NCBI GenBank assembly: GCA_019775845.1
Contig: JADQAV010000022.1
Location: forward strand, 386,830-450,829
From: Myrmaecium sp. VS I D KN 1
Lineage: Eukaryota > Ascomycota > Dothideomycetes > Valsariales > Valsariaceae
Length of the DNA: 64,000 bases
Direction: 5' to 3'
The notes beneath the pieces are model-generated. The model saw nothing but the letters and a program-made list of their open reading frames with translations. It made no database searches and had not been told where the DNA came from. Of this stretch, positions 21,497-33,061 are shown piece after piece. How positions within the stretch are numbered: position 1 is the first letter of the stretch; each line of letters starts with the position of its first letter. The translations under genes and the position numbers were made by a program.

Positions 21497-23340
21497 ATGT
21501 TACAACGACCGCTCTTCAGAGCCTTGTTCTTGCAATCGAGTCACGCTAGGGCTGTGTTCCTTTCCAAATCCTCCCCAGCTTCCACACGTACTCTCGTAAC
21601 GATGTCTCCAACTCAACCCGACCTGCAATTTGCCCGGGATTTCCTGCACTTTGTCGATGCGTCCCCCACACGTATGACGCCTTGTGCCAAACCATCCTTG
21701 CTTGCTGTGTTGAACAGAACACCCCTTGACTGATGCTATTGCAGCTTTCCACGCTGTCGATTCTGCCTGCGAAAGGCTTGAGAAGGCCGGCTTCACACGG
21801 ATCAAGGTATCCCGCCTTCCCTAAGGTCTTTAGCAGCCTTTGCTAGCTACGGTCCGCCCTTATTCGCGGAACGGCTGTATCTATCTCCCGCGAAGAGATG
21901 CCGCCCCCGAAACCCGAAAGAGCATCGATCGTTGACTAGATTACCTAGGAAGCGAATCCATGGTCTTCAACTCTTCAGCCTGGCGGCAAATACTACCTCA
22001 CCCGTAACGGCTCTTCTATCGTTGCGTTTGCCATAGGCAAGAAATGGAAGGCAGGCAACCCGATCGGCATGATCGGTGCTCACACAGACTCGTGCTGCCT
22101 CCGCCTCAAGCCGGTGTCCAAGCGCCAGAATGATGGGTTTCTCCAGGTTGCTTGCGAGACGTACGGTGGTGGATTATGGCACACTTGGTTCGATCGGGAT
22201 CTCAGCGTCGCCGGCCGGGTCATGGTCAGGAACGATGATGGTACATTCGTGCAGCACCTAGTCAAAGTGAACAGGCCAATCCTGCGAGTTCCCACCCTTG
22301 CCATCCACCTTGATCGTCAGGAAAACTTCCAGTTCAATAAGGAAACGCAGCTTTATCCTATCGCCGGTCTTGTCGCGGCAGAAATGAACAGGCAGGGCAG
22401 TAGTGGTGAAGCCAAGTCAAGCGAGGACAACAAGGTCGAGCCCTTCGAGCCGCTTCAGACGCCCACCGAGCGTCATCACCCATATTTGGTCGAGGTCATC
22501 GCGGAAGAAGCTGGTGTGTCTGCGTCCGATATTGTCGACTTCGAGATACTCGTTTACGATACCCAAAAGGCCACTATTGGCGGTCTTAACAACGAGCTTA
22601 TCTTCTCTGCGCGCCTCGACAACCTCATGATGTCTTTTTGCAGCATCCAATCTTTAATTGCTTCGCTCCAAGATCCTTCCGCCCTCGACAATGATCCTAC
22701 CATCCGCCTCATCGCGCTCTTCGACCACGAAGAGATTGGCTCCCAAACAGCGCAGGGCGCCGACTCAAATTTGCTCCCAGCAGTTCTTCGCCGTCTCTCC
22801 GTCCTCCCGCCCTCCGAGTCTCACTCGGACAAATCCTACGACAAGGTCAACGATATCGATCTGGCCACGGCTTATGAGCAAACGCTTGCAACCTCATTCC
22901 TCATCTCAGCCGACATGGCCCACTCCGTTCATCCTAACTACCCCGCGAAGTATGAGTCCGCACATCGTCCCGAGATGAACAAGGGTACCGTTATCAAAAT
23001 CAACGCCAATGCCCGGTATGCCACGAATTCGCCCGGCATCGTACTTCTCCAGGAAGCCGCTCGTCGTGCTAAGAGGAACAGCGCTAGCACTTCGACTTCC
23101 GAGCGGGGCGTGCCGCTCCAGTTGTTCGTTGTGAGAAACGACAGCAGTTGCGGCAGCACCATCGGGCCCATGTTATCGGCGGCTATGGGAGTTAGGACGT
23201 TAGACCTGGGCAATGCTCAGCTGAGCATGCATAGTATTCGCGAGACAGGCGGCGTACACGATGTCGAGCACGCTATCAACCTGTTCGAGTCCTTCTTTGA
23301 GCATTTCGGGGAGTTGCAGCCGAAGATCCTGATCGATTAA
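21497..23340 (+). CDS. APE4: Aspartyl aminopeptidase, M18 family
   Basis: Exons 21497..21671, 21745..21806 and 21949..23340 (introns 73 and 142 nt). It encodes a di-zinc M18 aminopeptidase that removes N-terminal Asp/Glu. Metal and catalytic motifs are all visible: GAHTDS (His), SARLDNL (bridging Asp), FDHEEIGS (Glu-Glu), SADMAHSVHPNY (Asp) and QLSMHSIRE (His). Two in-frame ATGs are possible. Starting at 21,602 (MSPTQPDLQFARDFLHFVDA) gives 507 residues, close to yeast Ape4 (490) and to the usual cytosolic or vacuole-delivered protein. Starting at 21,497 gives 542 residues with a 35-residue N-terminus rich in Arg and Ser and without acidic residues, resembling a mitochondrial presequence. The upstream ATG is listed to show the full frame; the downstream one may be the main start. 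Family confidence is very high. Confidence 0.95.
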
Positions 23341-24672
23341 GCGATGGCAGAACATACCTTATGTCCGGAGCAGGTATTGATCCAGTCGGGAAGAGCTCCT
23401 CGCCACGATCCTGATGATACTGAGGATCTCGAGAATTGAAATGGGAGCGTAGGGTTTGGTTTGGGTGCTCGTGCGGGATATATGATATGTTCTGTCCTAT
23501 TTCCTGTCCATATATACGGCAGATACACGATCGTTGCCCGTTGTTTAGTGATACAACGGCCATGTATACACGGCATAGACGCACATAGCGACGCAGTCTG
23601 CAAAGTATGGATAGATCTCTGTCTTAATTTTACTTTAATTGCCTGCCTCCTCATGACGTACGTTAGTTCATGTGGTTCATTCCTGTAACAGGACGGATCC
23701 AGTCCGCGGGTTTGGAGAGTCAGAAACGGGATTGCCGAGGAAGAAATCCACCGATGATGTATCTACCTCACCACTATCATCTACTAGGTAGGGTACGGTA
23801 TGCGGGGGGAGCTTCTACGGGCATGGTGTATCACCTAGTTCCTCGCACTTTCTTTCTACACGCCTGCACCTACGGCGACGGGACGCGTTGGTAAGGCTGG
23901 CTGGGTGTTCCCCTTGCCGTACTCCCTCCCTATCACCGACGCGATCCGGCTATGCCCGCAGAAGCACAGGTTCTTTCTGCTACCCGTTGCGAATAGCACT
24001 TATTCTCTCGAGAATCGCGAGACGGGACTTCACATCACTAGGCATGATGTTCAAGTGACCTGTTTCTAGTTGTTTTATTCAGTCAGATACAGTACTAGTA
24101 TTTTTGATAATATCATCTCATGGTAAATTAATCGTGTGGTATCGATACAGGGCTGGGAGGATTCTCGCTCGGCGCCCGTGCGACGGATATAGTTCGGGAC
24201 TAGTGCGGCAGGGATTGGCTGGTCCGGCCGTTCCTCCCCCCTTTGAGTTGCTTGACAGACAGACGCGGAGCGACAGTTATGATGGCCTGCAAGGAATTCC
24301 GGTGCGTTACATACTAGATCATGATGAAATAAATAAAAATCGCTGTCACAGTTCAAGTTATCAAGAACTGAAACCTGCTTTGGGAATTATCACTTGAAGT
24401 TGGTGAAGATGATGCCAAACCAAGCCTGCCGAGAGTCCGGGGCTCGTCAAGTTGTCCCAGGCGGCGCTGAGCAAGCCTGACGGCCAGCCTTGCAAAAAAC
24501 GATACGCCACTCCGTTCGCTTTGATCCTCCAACAACCTTGCTCCCTCTCCACACCCACATCTGCCTCTCTCAGCGATCACGCACCTTATGCCTTAGCATC
24601 GCGCCCGCCAGCCTTGGGCATTCCACTCCGCTTTTCCTTCTTTCTTCTTTGCTCGTCCTCCTGTGTACGGCC
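23341..24672. other. Intergenic region, no gene seen
   Basis: Aminopeptidase 3' UTR and upstream sequence of the zinc-finger gene. It is fairly AT-rich at 24,060-24,370. The frame that enters the next gene runs open from 24,490 but has no ATG before 24,673. Confidence 0.45.
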
Positions 24673-26856
24673 ATGGGGTCCTACAGGATCCATCGGAGCC
24701 TCGTGTCGGCGTGGCGACAGACTCTGTACACCGAATCGGACCGGCAGGGGCTCGTCGGCAGCCTTTGGGCCGGCTGCGTCGTCGTGCTGTCCTTCTGTCT
24801 CAAGACACCGCCCGTCGACGCGCAACTGTCGCGCTTCGAGAACGAGCTCGAGGACATTTGCAGCTCCCTCTATGTCTGGGGCTCGCAGCTGGGTGCTGCG
24901 CAAGGCGATCTCGATCGCATTCTCCAGGACCGATCTGACGACTTGATGGAAGTGACGTTGAGCCTTCTCGTTCACCTTGGCGAGTCGCTCACCAAAGGTA
25001 AGAACATCGGTGGAAACCTCTCTTCTAGTGCGTCACTGACGAGCCCTTTCTCTCTCTCTTCAGGGCTTTTGACTTTTGTTATGCCGCCCGATGAAGCATC
25101 GGATGTTCTTGACGTGTTCAACATGCCAAGACTGCTTCAAATGGCAAAGGAGGAGCTCACGGAATGGGAGCCGGAGCCCTTTAGGCCTTTTACAACGGCG
25201 CAAGAAGTCATTGACGATTTAGCGCAATGTTTGAACTCACTCAGGGTTGACATCGACTCTTCTCTTACTGAGGTTCCTGCCAAGCCGACTCGGCGGAGGC
25301 TGTCTATCCTTAAAGACGGCGAGGATGTGCAGCGGTATATCCGCAATCTAACAAGTTCCGAATCCACGCAGCACGTTGGGGCATTAGTTGAGCATCTAAC
25401 CAAGGCGGACTGGCAACACCAAAAGTCTCCCGAGGGGTTTGTGGATGGCCCTCTCGATGGGGACGGCGCGTCGCAGTCTAACGGTCACCGGATATCATCC
25501 GCTACGCAAACCGCGCAAGGGACTCCAAACTTTCAAGATTCTGTGGTACCAAATACACCTGTCGAGCGTAGTGCTCCTCCCCCAATCCAAACCTCCGGGA
25601 ATCCGCTGGCGGATGGGAGTGCGCCCTCTTCAGCTGGGCCGCCGAGCGATTCATCAACTGCTCTGGGCAAGCGAAAGCGTGCGCCGACGAAAAAGGTACC
25701 GATGGCTCGGATTGAACCGCATATTGAACCTGCCCCTTCGACATCGCCTACACAACGCGCCCTCAAGTCCCCCAGCACTCTCCGGCCGGTGCGGCGGCTC
25801 TTCCGCTGCCCCCTTGCCATGTACTCCTGCCAATCGACATTCTCCTCAAAGAACGAATGGAAACGTCACGTCAGCACGCAGCATATCCGGCTAGGTTTCT
25901 GGCGCTGCGATCTCTGTCCCCCTACTCTGGACTCGACCTCAACCGAAGCTTTCTACAACGACTTCAACCGGAAAGATCTCTTCACTCAGCATCTTCGCCG
26001 CATGCATAAAGCACCGGTGAACAAATCCGGCAGCGCGAACATGAATGGCACGCCTCTCACGGTAAACGACAGGAACGCACCCACACCCATTGGAGGCATG
26101 CCGGAATATCCAGTTACGGAGGATAATCTACCAGAGCACCAAGAGCGATGTTACCGCCGACTGCGCGATCCCCCGCCCAAGTCTTCTTGCCTTTTCTGCG
26201 AGCGCACTTTTGCTGGTAATGGATCTTGGGACGAGCGGATGGAGCATGTCGGCCGGCACATAGAAAAGGAGCTCAAGGGTAAAACCACAGAAACGCTGGA
26301 CGTGAGTGAATGGCGTGAGGACTTGGACCTGCGCGATTGGCTCGTACGGGAAAAGATGATCGAACGGGACGGGAACGGCGAGTGGAAGCTTGGCGAAGGG
26401 GGATCTCTGAATGGTAGAGGTTATGCAGAGCCTACCAAGCTGGATGGATCTGGCCCGTTGCCCGCCGATGATCGTCGACAGAGCCTGCCACAGCTGCAAC
26501 CCACCAAGCCAGCTCCGCTACCTCAGCAGCTCGCGACCTCTCCGCAGCAACAGCACGCCCCGCCACACCATCAGCCCAGCCCACAATATCAAGCAACGGG
26601 CCCGAATGGCGTCGGCAGTGTATCGCACCCGGTAAACCCGACCAATGATGGATACCATCACCAGCCATACGCGCCGTACCCGCATCAGAGTCCGCACCCG
26701 ATATGTCAATTACAACAAGGCTACCCGCTCCCCTCGGCGCAGCACACGTATCCACCCCCTCCGTCGATGCACATGGGCGGAATGGGCGTGCAGAGCCCCT
26801 ACCCTCCGCCACCGCAGACGCAACAGCCAGCGATGGGATCTTATGGAGGACGATGA
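24673..26856 (+). CDS. C2H2 zinc-finger protein
   Basis: Start at ATG 24,673 in a good context (GCCATGG). Exons 24673..24997 and 25064..26856 are joined across a 66-nt intron with consensus ends (GGTAAG, pyrimidine tract, CAG). Because 66 is divisible by three, retention would also stay in frame (705 versus 727 residues). The N-terminal 200 residues are helical and acidic. Fingers: an unusual one with Cys-x6-Cys (CPLAMYSC) and RHVSTQH at about 355-382; CDLC...HLRRMH with a long insertion; and CLFCERTF...HVGRH at about 484-505. A DFNRKDLFTQH segment sits in the second finger. The last 150 residues are Gln/Pro/His-rich and disordered, with several short repeats of PHQ/PPP type. Similar proteins of unknown target occur in Pezizomycotina; a transcription-factor role is inferred from the fingers and the Q/P-rich tail. 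Confidence 0.82.
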   Translation: MGSYRIHRSLVSAWRQTLYTESDRQGLVGSLWAGCVVVLSFCLKTPPVDAQLSRFENELEDICSSLYVWGSQLGAAQGDLDRILQDRSDDLMEVTLSLLVHLGESLTKGKNIGGNLSSSASLTSPFSLSSGLLTFVMPPDEASDVLDVFNMPRLLQMAKEELTEWEPEPFRPFTTAQEVIDDLAQCLNSLRVDIDSSLTEVPAKPTRRRLSILKDGEDVQRYIRNLTSSESTQHVGALVEHLTKADWQHQKSPEGFVDGPLDGDGASQSNGHRISSATQTAQGTPNFQDSVVPNTPVERSAPPPIQTSGNPLADGSAPSSAGPPSDSSTALGKRKRAPTKKVPMARIEPHIEPAPSTSPTQRALKSPSTLRPVRRLFRCPLAMYSCQSTFSSKNEWKRHVSTQHIRLGFWRCDLCPPTLDSTSTEAFYNDFNRKDLFTQHLRRMHKAPVNKSGSANMNGTPLTVNDRNAPTPIGGMPEYPVTEDNLPEHQERCYRRLRDPPPKSSCLFCERTFAGNGSWDERMEHVGRHIEKELKGKTTETLDVSEWREDLDLRDWLVREKMIERDGNGEWKLGEGGSLNGRGYAEPTKLDGSGPLPADDRRQSLPQLQPTKPAPLPQQLATSPQQQHAPPHHQPSPQYQATGPNGVGSVSHPVNPTNDGYHHQPYAPYPHQSPHPICQLQQGYPLPSAQHTYPPPPSMHMGGMGVQSPYPPPPQTQQPAMGSYGGR

Positions 26857-28014
26857 TGGGGAGAAACTCTTGCTCTGGCTCTGCAAGCGCATCAGGGTTT
26901 GTGGTTAGCGGGTTCTGTGTCCGTCTTGAAGCGAGTCTTACAAGGTCTCCTTTTTCCGCTTTTGCCTTCCCTTCATCCATCTCAGTTAGAACCGAGGCGT
27001 CGTCTTTCTCTTGGGGGATGTTGGTGTTTTCTTGGGATCTTGCGGCTCGCTGAACCTTCTTCCCTTCTTTGCATCCCTTTCATTTTGCGCGTTTTATCAC
27101 AATATTGTAATGGCCGGAGGCGCGACTGACTGGCGTAGATGATCATCAATAACGGCTGGGTTTTTTTTTCTTTTTTCTTTTTTCTTTTGTTTTGGGCAAG
27201 GTTTTCCGTTTATTCTTTTTGCATGTTTCATTGGCAGGACGGTGTGCGGAAGGAGAGGAGAGGAGAAATGAAATCGGAAGCACGTTTGGAGGAGAAGAGG
27301 CGTTCTTTTGGTCTTCTCTAAGCTTGTGTGTTTGGACTACACCTAGGCCCCAGTTTGTATGATCCGCTGAGGCTTCCGAGCATCTGTCGGAGGAGGCGTC
27401 CCTCATCCGGCGGGACAGTAGGTAGGTAATGGCTAATCTGACTGTATACGGCATGCTGGAATTTATGTGAGAATCATGGGATGGGAGAAGGGCTCTCATA
27501 TTGTATCTGAAAGAGCTAACAGGGCCACGAGATTATCATTATCTAGGGAAAAACAGGCTGAACTTCTCCATGATCTTCTCCTCTCCTTGACGCTTCAAGC
27601 TGCTCCAGAGTCTTTCGTCGAGGGCCTCCCTCTGTCGTCGTTGACAATGCTGACTAAGGATCGACGTTCATTCAAATAGCCTTCCGAGTTCCTCGATGTC
27701 TGCCCGTCCATCTACGGCCAACCTTTCTAACGCTTTCCTGCACCATTCCGTTCGACATGAAAGCTCTCATGATTCCGCGCTTGACAAGCTGCGGTGCAAT
27801 GCCCGGCCGTTGCCTCCGCTCTTTCTCGGCTCCTGTAGCGAGCACGAGATGCACACGTTTTTCATCACTTCTACCGCTCTGTCGCTCTGCATTGACGTCT
27901 TGACGTTGGATATCCGGTGTCTATCTGATCCTTCATTTGCTTTTCCTTTCCACCTGAACGGCTGCTCCCCCCTTACCGTCAGTTAAACCATCGTATCGTC
28001 TTCGTCTGCCCGTC
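26857..28014. other. Intergenic region, no gene seen
   Basis: Contains the zinc-finger 3' UTR with T-rich tracts near 27,160-27,190 and the C/T-rich leader of the transporter gene. Short frames here are not convincing. Confidence 0.45.
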
Positions 28015-30380
28015 ATGGTCTCCGGCAGCGGCAGGGCGGTACGCCCGCTGCCGAGCATGTCTCACCTGTGCAACCACCTGTGCAACCACCCGGACCCGCG
28101 GTATGACCCGGCCCTGTCGGACAGCGAGGAGGAAGAGGCCGACAGCGTCTTCGGCCTGGGCGGTCACGTCCGGGACGGCTATTACGGGCCGAGCTTCCAG
28201 CTGCGCCGCCCTTCCCGTGATGCCCTCCGGGCCTCACGCTCGCAGATGTCTTTCTCCTCCTACTTCAGCACGCGCTCCCAGAGCAGCCGACACAACAACC
28301 CGCAGCCCGTTCGCGCCGACCAGGAGATTGTTGGCTCGAGCGTGAAGAGCTTGAGGCGGGAGTCCGCTGAGACGAAACCATTGAGTGAATCGGAAGGCTC
28401 GGCTAAGGAGAAAGGACATGGAGGCACGGTTGAAGAGCGTGGGATTTCTGAAGCTGAGAACGCGGAGCATGATGAGGAGGGGGACGTGAAGGAGCCTGAC
28501 GAGTCCCAGAAGCCAACAGAAGGACCCGGTCCAGACGATGAATCGCAGTATCCCGGGACGAAGAAAGTCGTGACCATCGTCGTTGGCATGCTACTCACAA
28601 CTTTCCTCGTGGTTATGGTATGGCCTCGAAATGCTCCCCACCTGGTACTACTAACTCGTCCTCCCAGGACCGCTCAATCATCGCGACTGCCATTCCAGCC
28701 ATCACCGACACCTTCCACTCCCTTTCAGATATCGGGTGGTACGGCGCGGCGTACATGCTCAGCGGCGCCATACTGCAGCTTCCCTTCGGCCGTCTGTATA
28801 CCCTCTATTCGACCCGTACCGTGTACGTGGTCAGTAGCCTTCTGTTTCTTTCCGGCTCTGCCATCTGTGGAGCGGCGCCGAACAGCGCCATCTTCATTCT
28901 GGGCCGCGCTGTTGCCGGCATCGGCGGCACAGGAATCACGCAAGGCAACCAGAACGTCATCGTGGCTATCCTGCCCCTTCGCAAACGGCCGTCTTTCATG
29001 TCCGCCTTCTTCGCTCTGTTTGCCGTCGGAGGGATCATCGGTCCCCTCATTGGCGGAGCCTTGACCACAAAAGCCTCCTGGCGGTGGTGCTTCTACCTCA
29101 ATCTTCCAATCGGCGCGCCAACGATCCTGCTCATCCTTCTTTTCGTACGCACGCCTCCGAAGCCCAAGGTCCAAGACACAACTTCCTCCTCGCGGCCCCT
29201 CATCCTCCGCCACCTCTTCCTCCTCGACCCCCTCGGTCTCCTCCTTCTCACTCCGGCCACGCTCCTGCTCCTTCTCGCCCTGCAATGGGCCGGTCAGACG
29301 CACCCATGGCGAAGCCCGCTCATCATCGCCCTCCTCGCCACCTCCGCGCTCTGCCTGGCCCTCTTCATCCTCTCCCAGCTCCGGCACGCCACCCGCGTCT
29401 CCCCCGTCCTCCTGCCAGGCCGCATCTTCCGGTCCCGCAGCATGTCCTGCGCGCTGCTGTACACCTTCTTCGCCGCGGCCACCATGATGATGGCGCTGTA
29501 CTACCTGCCCATCTTCCACCAGGCCGCTCGGGGCGCCTCAGCCCTCCAGTCCGGCATCGACGTCCTGCCCATGCTCGGCCCCATGATCGCGACCGCCGGC
29601 GCCTCCGGCTTCGGCACCCAGCGGCTCGGCTACTACACCCCCTTCCTCATGGCCTCGGGCGCGGTCCTGACGATCGGGTCCGGTCTGCTCACGCTGCTGC
29701 ATCCGGGCTCCCAGGTGGGCCAGTGGGTGAGCTACGAGGTCGTGCTGGGCGTGGGGCTGGGCATGGGCATGCAGCAGGCGGCGCTGTGCGCGCAGACGGT
29801 GCTGCAGGGCAAGGACGTGCCCATGGGCATCGCGCTTATCTTCTTCGCGCAGAGCCTGGCCGGCAGCCTGAGCTTGGCGGGCGCGCAGAACGTGTTCGTG
29901 AACGTGCTGCTGGCGAAGCTGCAGCGGGTGCGCGGGCTGGAGGTCGATCGGACGGAGCTGATGGATGGCGGGGTGGGCGCGCTGGTTGGCTTGCCCGCTC
30001 AGGACGCCATGGCGGTGAAGGACGCCGTGAGCGATGCCGTCAAGGATGTCTTCTGGGTCTGCGTCGGCTGCGCGATGCTCAGCTATCTTGGCGCGTTGGG
30101 CGTGGAGTGGAAAAGCATCAAGAAGAAGAAAGACCCGCGGTCAGTTGGAGAAAAGGATGGAGATGTGGAGAAGAAGAGTGAAGCACATGGCATGGCGGAG
30201 GGTGGAGAGGATGGAAAGGAGGAGACCATGGAGGTGACTGCGCAAGGTGGCGAGCATGGGAAGGAAGAGCCCACAGCGGTGGCTGCGGAAGCCGAACGAT
30301 CGTCCAGCGGCTCTGGTGGAGATATGGATCGACCCGAACGGGCAGCGAACGGACAAGCGGGAACTGCAGATATTGAGTGA
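28015..30380 (+). CDS. MFS transporter, DHA2 (14-helix drug:H+ antiporter) family
   Basis: Exons 28015..28617 and 28668..30380 (intron 50 nt) encode 771 residues. The membrane part begins at about residue 187 and shows the DHA2 signature right after the intron (DRSIIATAIPAITDTFHSL), LPFGRLYTLYSTRTVY after helix 2, GRAVAGIGGTGITQG, and motif C GGIIGPLIGGAL followed by WRWCFYLNLPIG. Fourteen hydrophobic helices fit DHA2. These are proton-driven exporters of drugs, toxins or secondary metabolites in the plasma membrane or vacuole. Odd features: the cytoplasmic N-terminal tail of about 185 residues is long, acidic and Glu/Ser-rich, and carries a small tandem (CNHLCNHP) at about 19-26; the C-terminal tail of about 90 residues is Glu/Gly-rich. 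No biosynthetic genes adjoin it, so a substrate cannot be guessed. Confidence 0.93.
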
Positions 30381-31910
30381 GTGAGCGAGAAGATCTGCGG
30401 TTCTAGATCATATCGATACAGCTGTAGTCAGTTGGTAGACTGCATTGGAGTACAATCTACGGATAGAGAAAAGTATCGCGTTTTCGTAAATCGACGTCTG
30501 CTCGCTCATCTTTTCACCACTACCTCATGCCCGAACCCCGTGAAGAATCACGAAGACATGCAATCTTGAAACCCCGTACATGTACGAGAGGAGTGAGAAG
30601 CGCGAGGGCGGGACAGCAGTACATTGTATGTACGACATCTGGTGAAAGGATGACCGCAGGAGTTTAAAAATTTGGGAAGGACGGATGGACGTCGAGAACA
30701 TGCATAGGGGAAAACAGCATGGTGACATGTGGGTGATGGAAGAACCATTCCTCTACGTTGACACCGTTGCAGTTCCATTCCCACCGGGAAGGAGAAGCCG
30801 AAACGGTGGTGTCGTCCCCCGATCATAAGAGGAAAGCGGGCTGAGGTGACCGACGACCTAACCTTACCTTACCATTCGAGTCAGTCCCCTTCAGCTCTGT
30901 GATTGAAGCAAAAAAGTACCATTAGTCTTAATTCGAAATTAATATAGTGAGTGAATGGTACTCATCAAGTAAATCCATAATGGCCTCGGAAGAAGCGCCT
31001 GACGCAGGGAGGGTCAGTGGTCGGGGGTCAGACGGGGCAGAAATAGGGATTCGTACGCATCGAGCATGATGCCCAATCAAATCGACTCGATGTGGCGAGT
31101 CCACTGTGAAATAACCTGGGAGGCTTCCAGGAGGAAAGACGCGCGCATTTTGTTTCTGAATTTTGTAAATCGAGGTCCTGACGTGAAGCGTGGAAAAAGC
31201 GGGGGAACAACAAGGCAAAGCAAAACGGGACAAGATTATCGGTAGGTGAATGCTTTGGCGCCTAGAAGCAAGAGGAAAAGGAAAAGAAAAGAAGTCGAAG
31301 AGAAGAGAAAACCAACAACACACAGCAGAGACCGCACACCACACATACATGAGTCACGCGGCTCCTTTGATATACCCCGAGTCGCGCTTGATACCCCAAA
31401 AAGAATCCAGCATCGATTGACCAGTTGGACCCTCGTCCATGCAAGCCTCAGCCCTTTTATCACTTTCACCCGGGTACCCGCCGTCCCCTGGAAGCTCGAT
31501 GGACACGTTCCTATTGCGGCTAAAGTTGACTAGGGTCGCTGGACGGTAGGTTTCCCGTCCTGACATCGTCCGCGAACAGAAACCGGAAACCCGTCTTTTT
31601 GCCCACCCCCGACGCGTAAAGAATGGAACTGATGAGATGTCCGCGGGGCCAGGGCGAATCGATCCGGCTGGTATCGAGAGAAAAAGGGGGCGACGTTTGC
31701 ACGATGTACAGAGGCGTTACAGAAACGGCAAAAACATGCGAGAAGGACCGTTTTCTTCGTTCATTGAACTGCGAGAACAAAGAGAGGGCGTGTCATGGTT
31801 GTTTCTTTTCCGATCGTCGACGAGGCGTACCAATCATCGTGGGCGGATTTATCTGCGACCGAACCTGCTGCAAAAGGAGTTCACAATTTGTTCACGTAGA
31901 TTGAAGGCGG
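30381..31910. other. Convergent intergenic region
   Basis: Lies between the transporter stop and the PP1 3' end. An A/G-rich tract runs at 31,260-31,320. No gene seen. Confidence 0.5.

Positions 31911-33061
<1,151 letters not shown>

Noticed and set aside
28725-29519. 264-codon antisense frame inside the transporter gene
   Set aside because: Antisense shadow; Glu/Gly/Arg-rich composition typical of reversed hydrophobic codons.
29084-30181. 365-codon plus-strand frame overlapping the transporter, rich in Pro, Arg and His
   Set aside because: It is the +1 shadow of the well-conserved DHA2 transporter in GC-rich DNA and has no family-like content.
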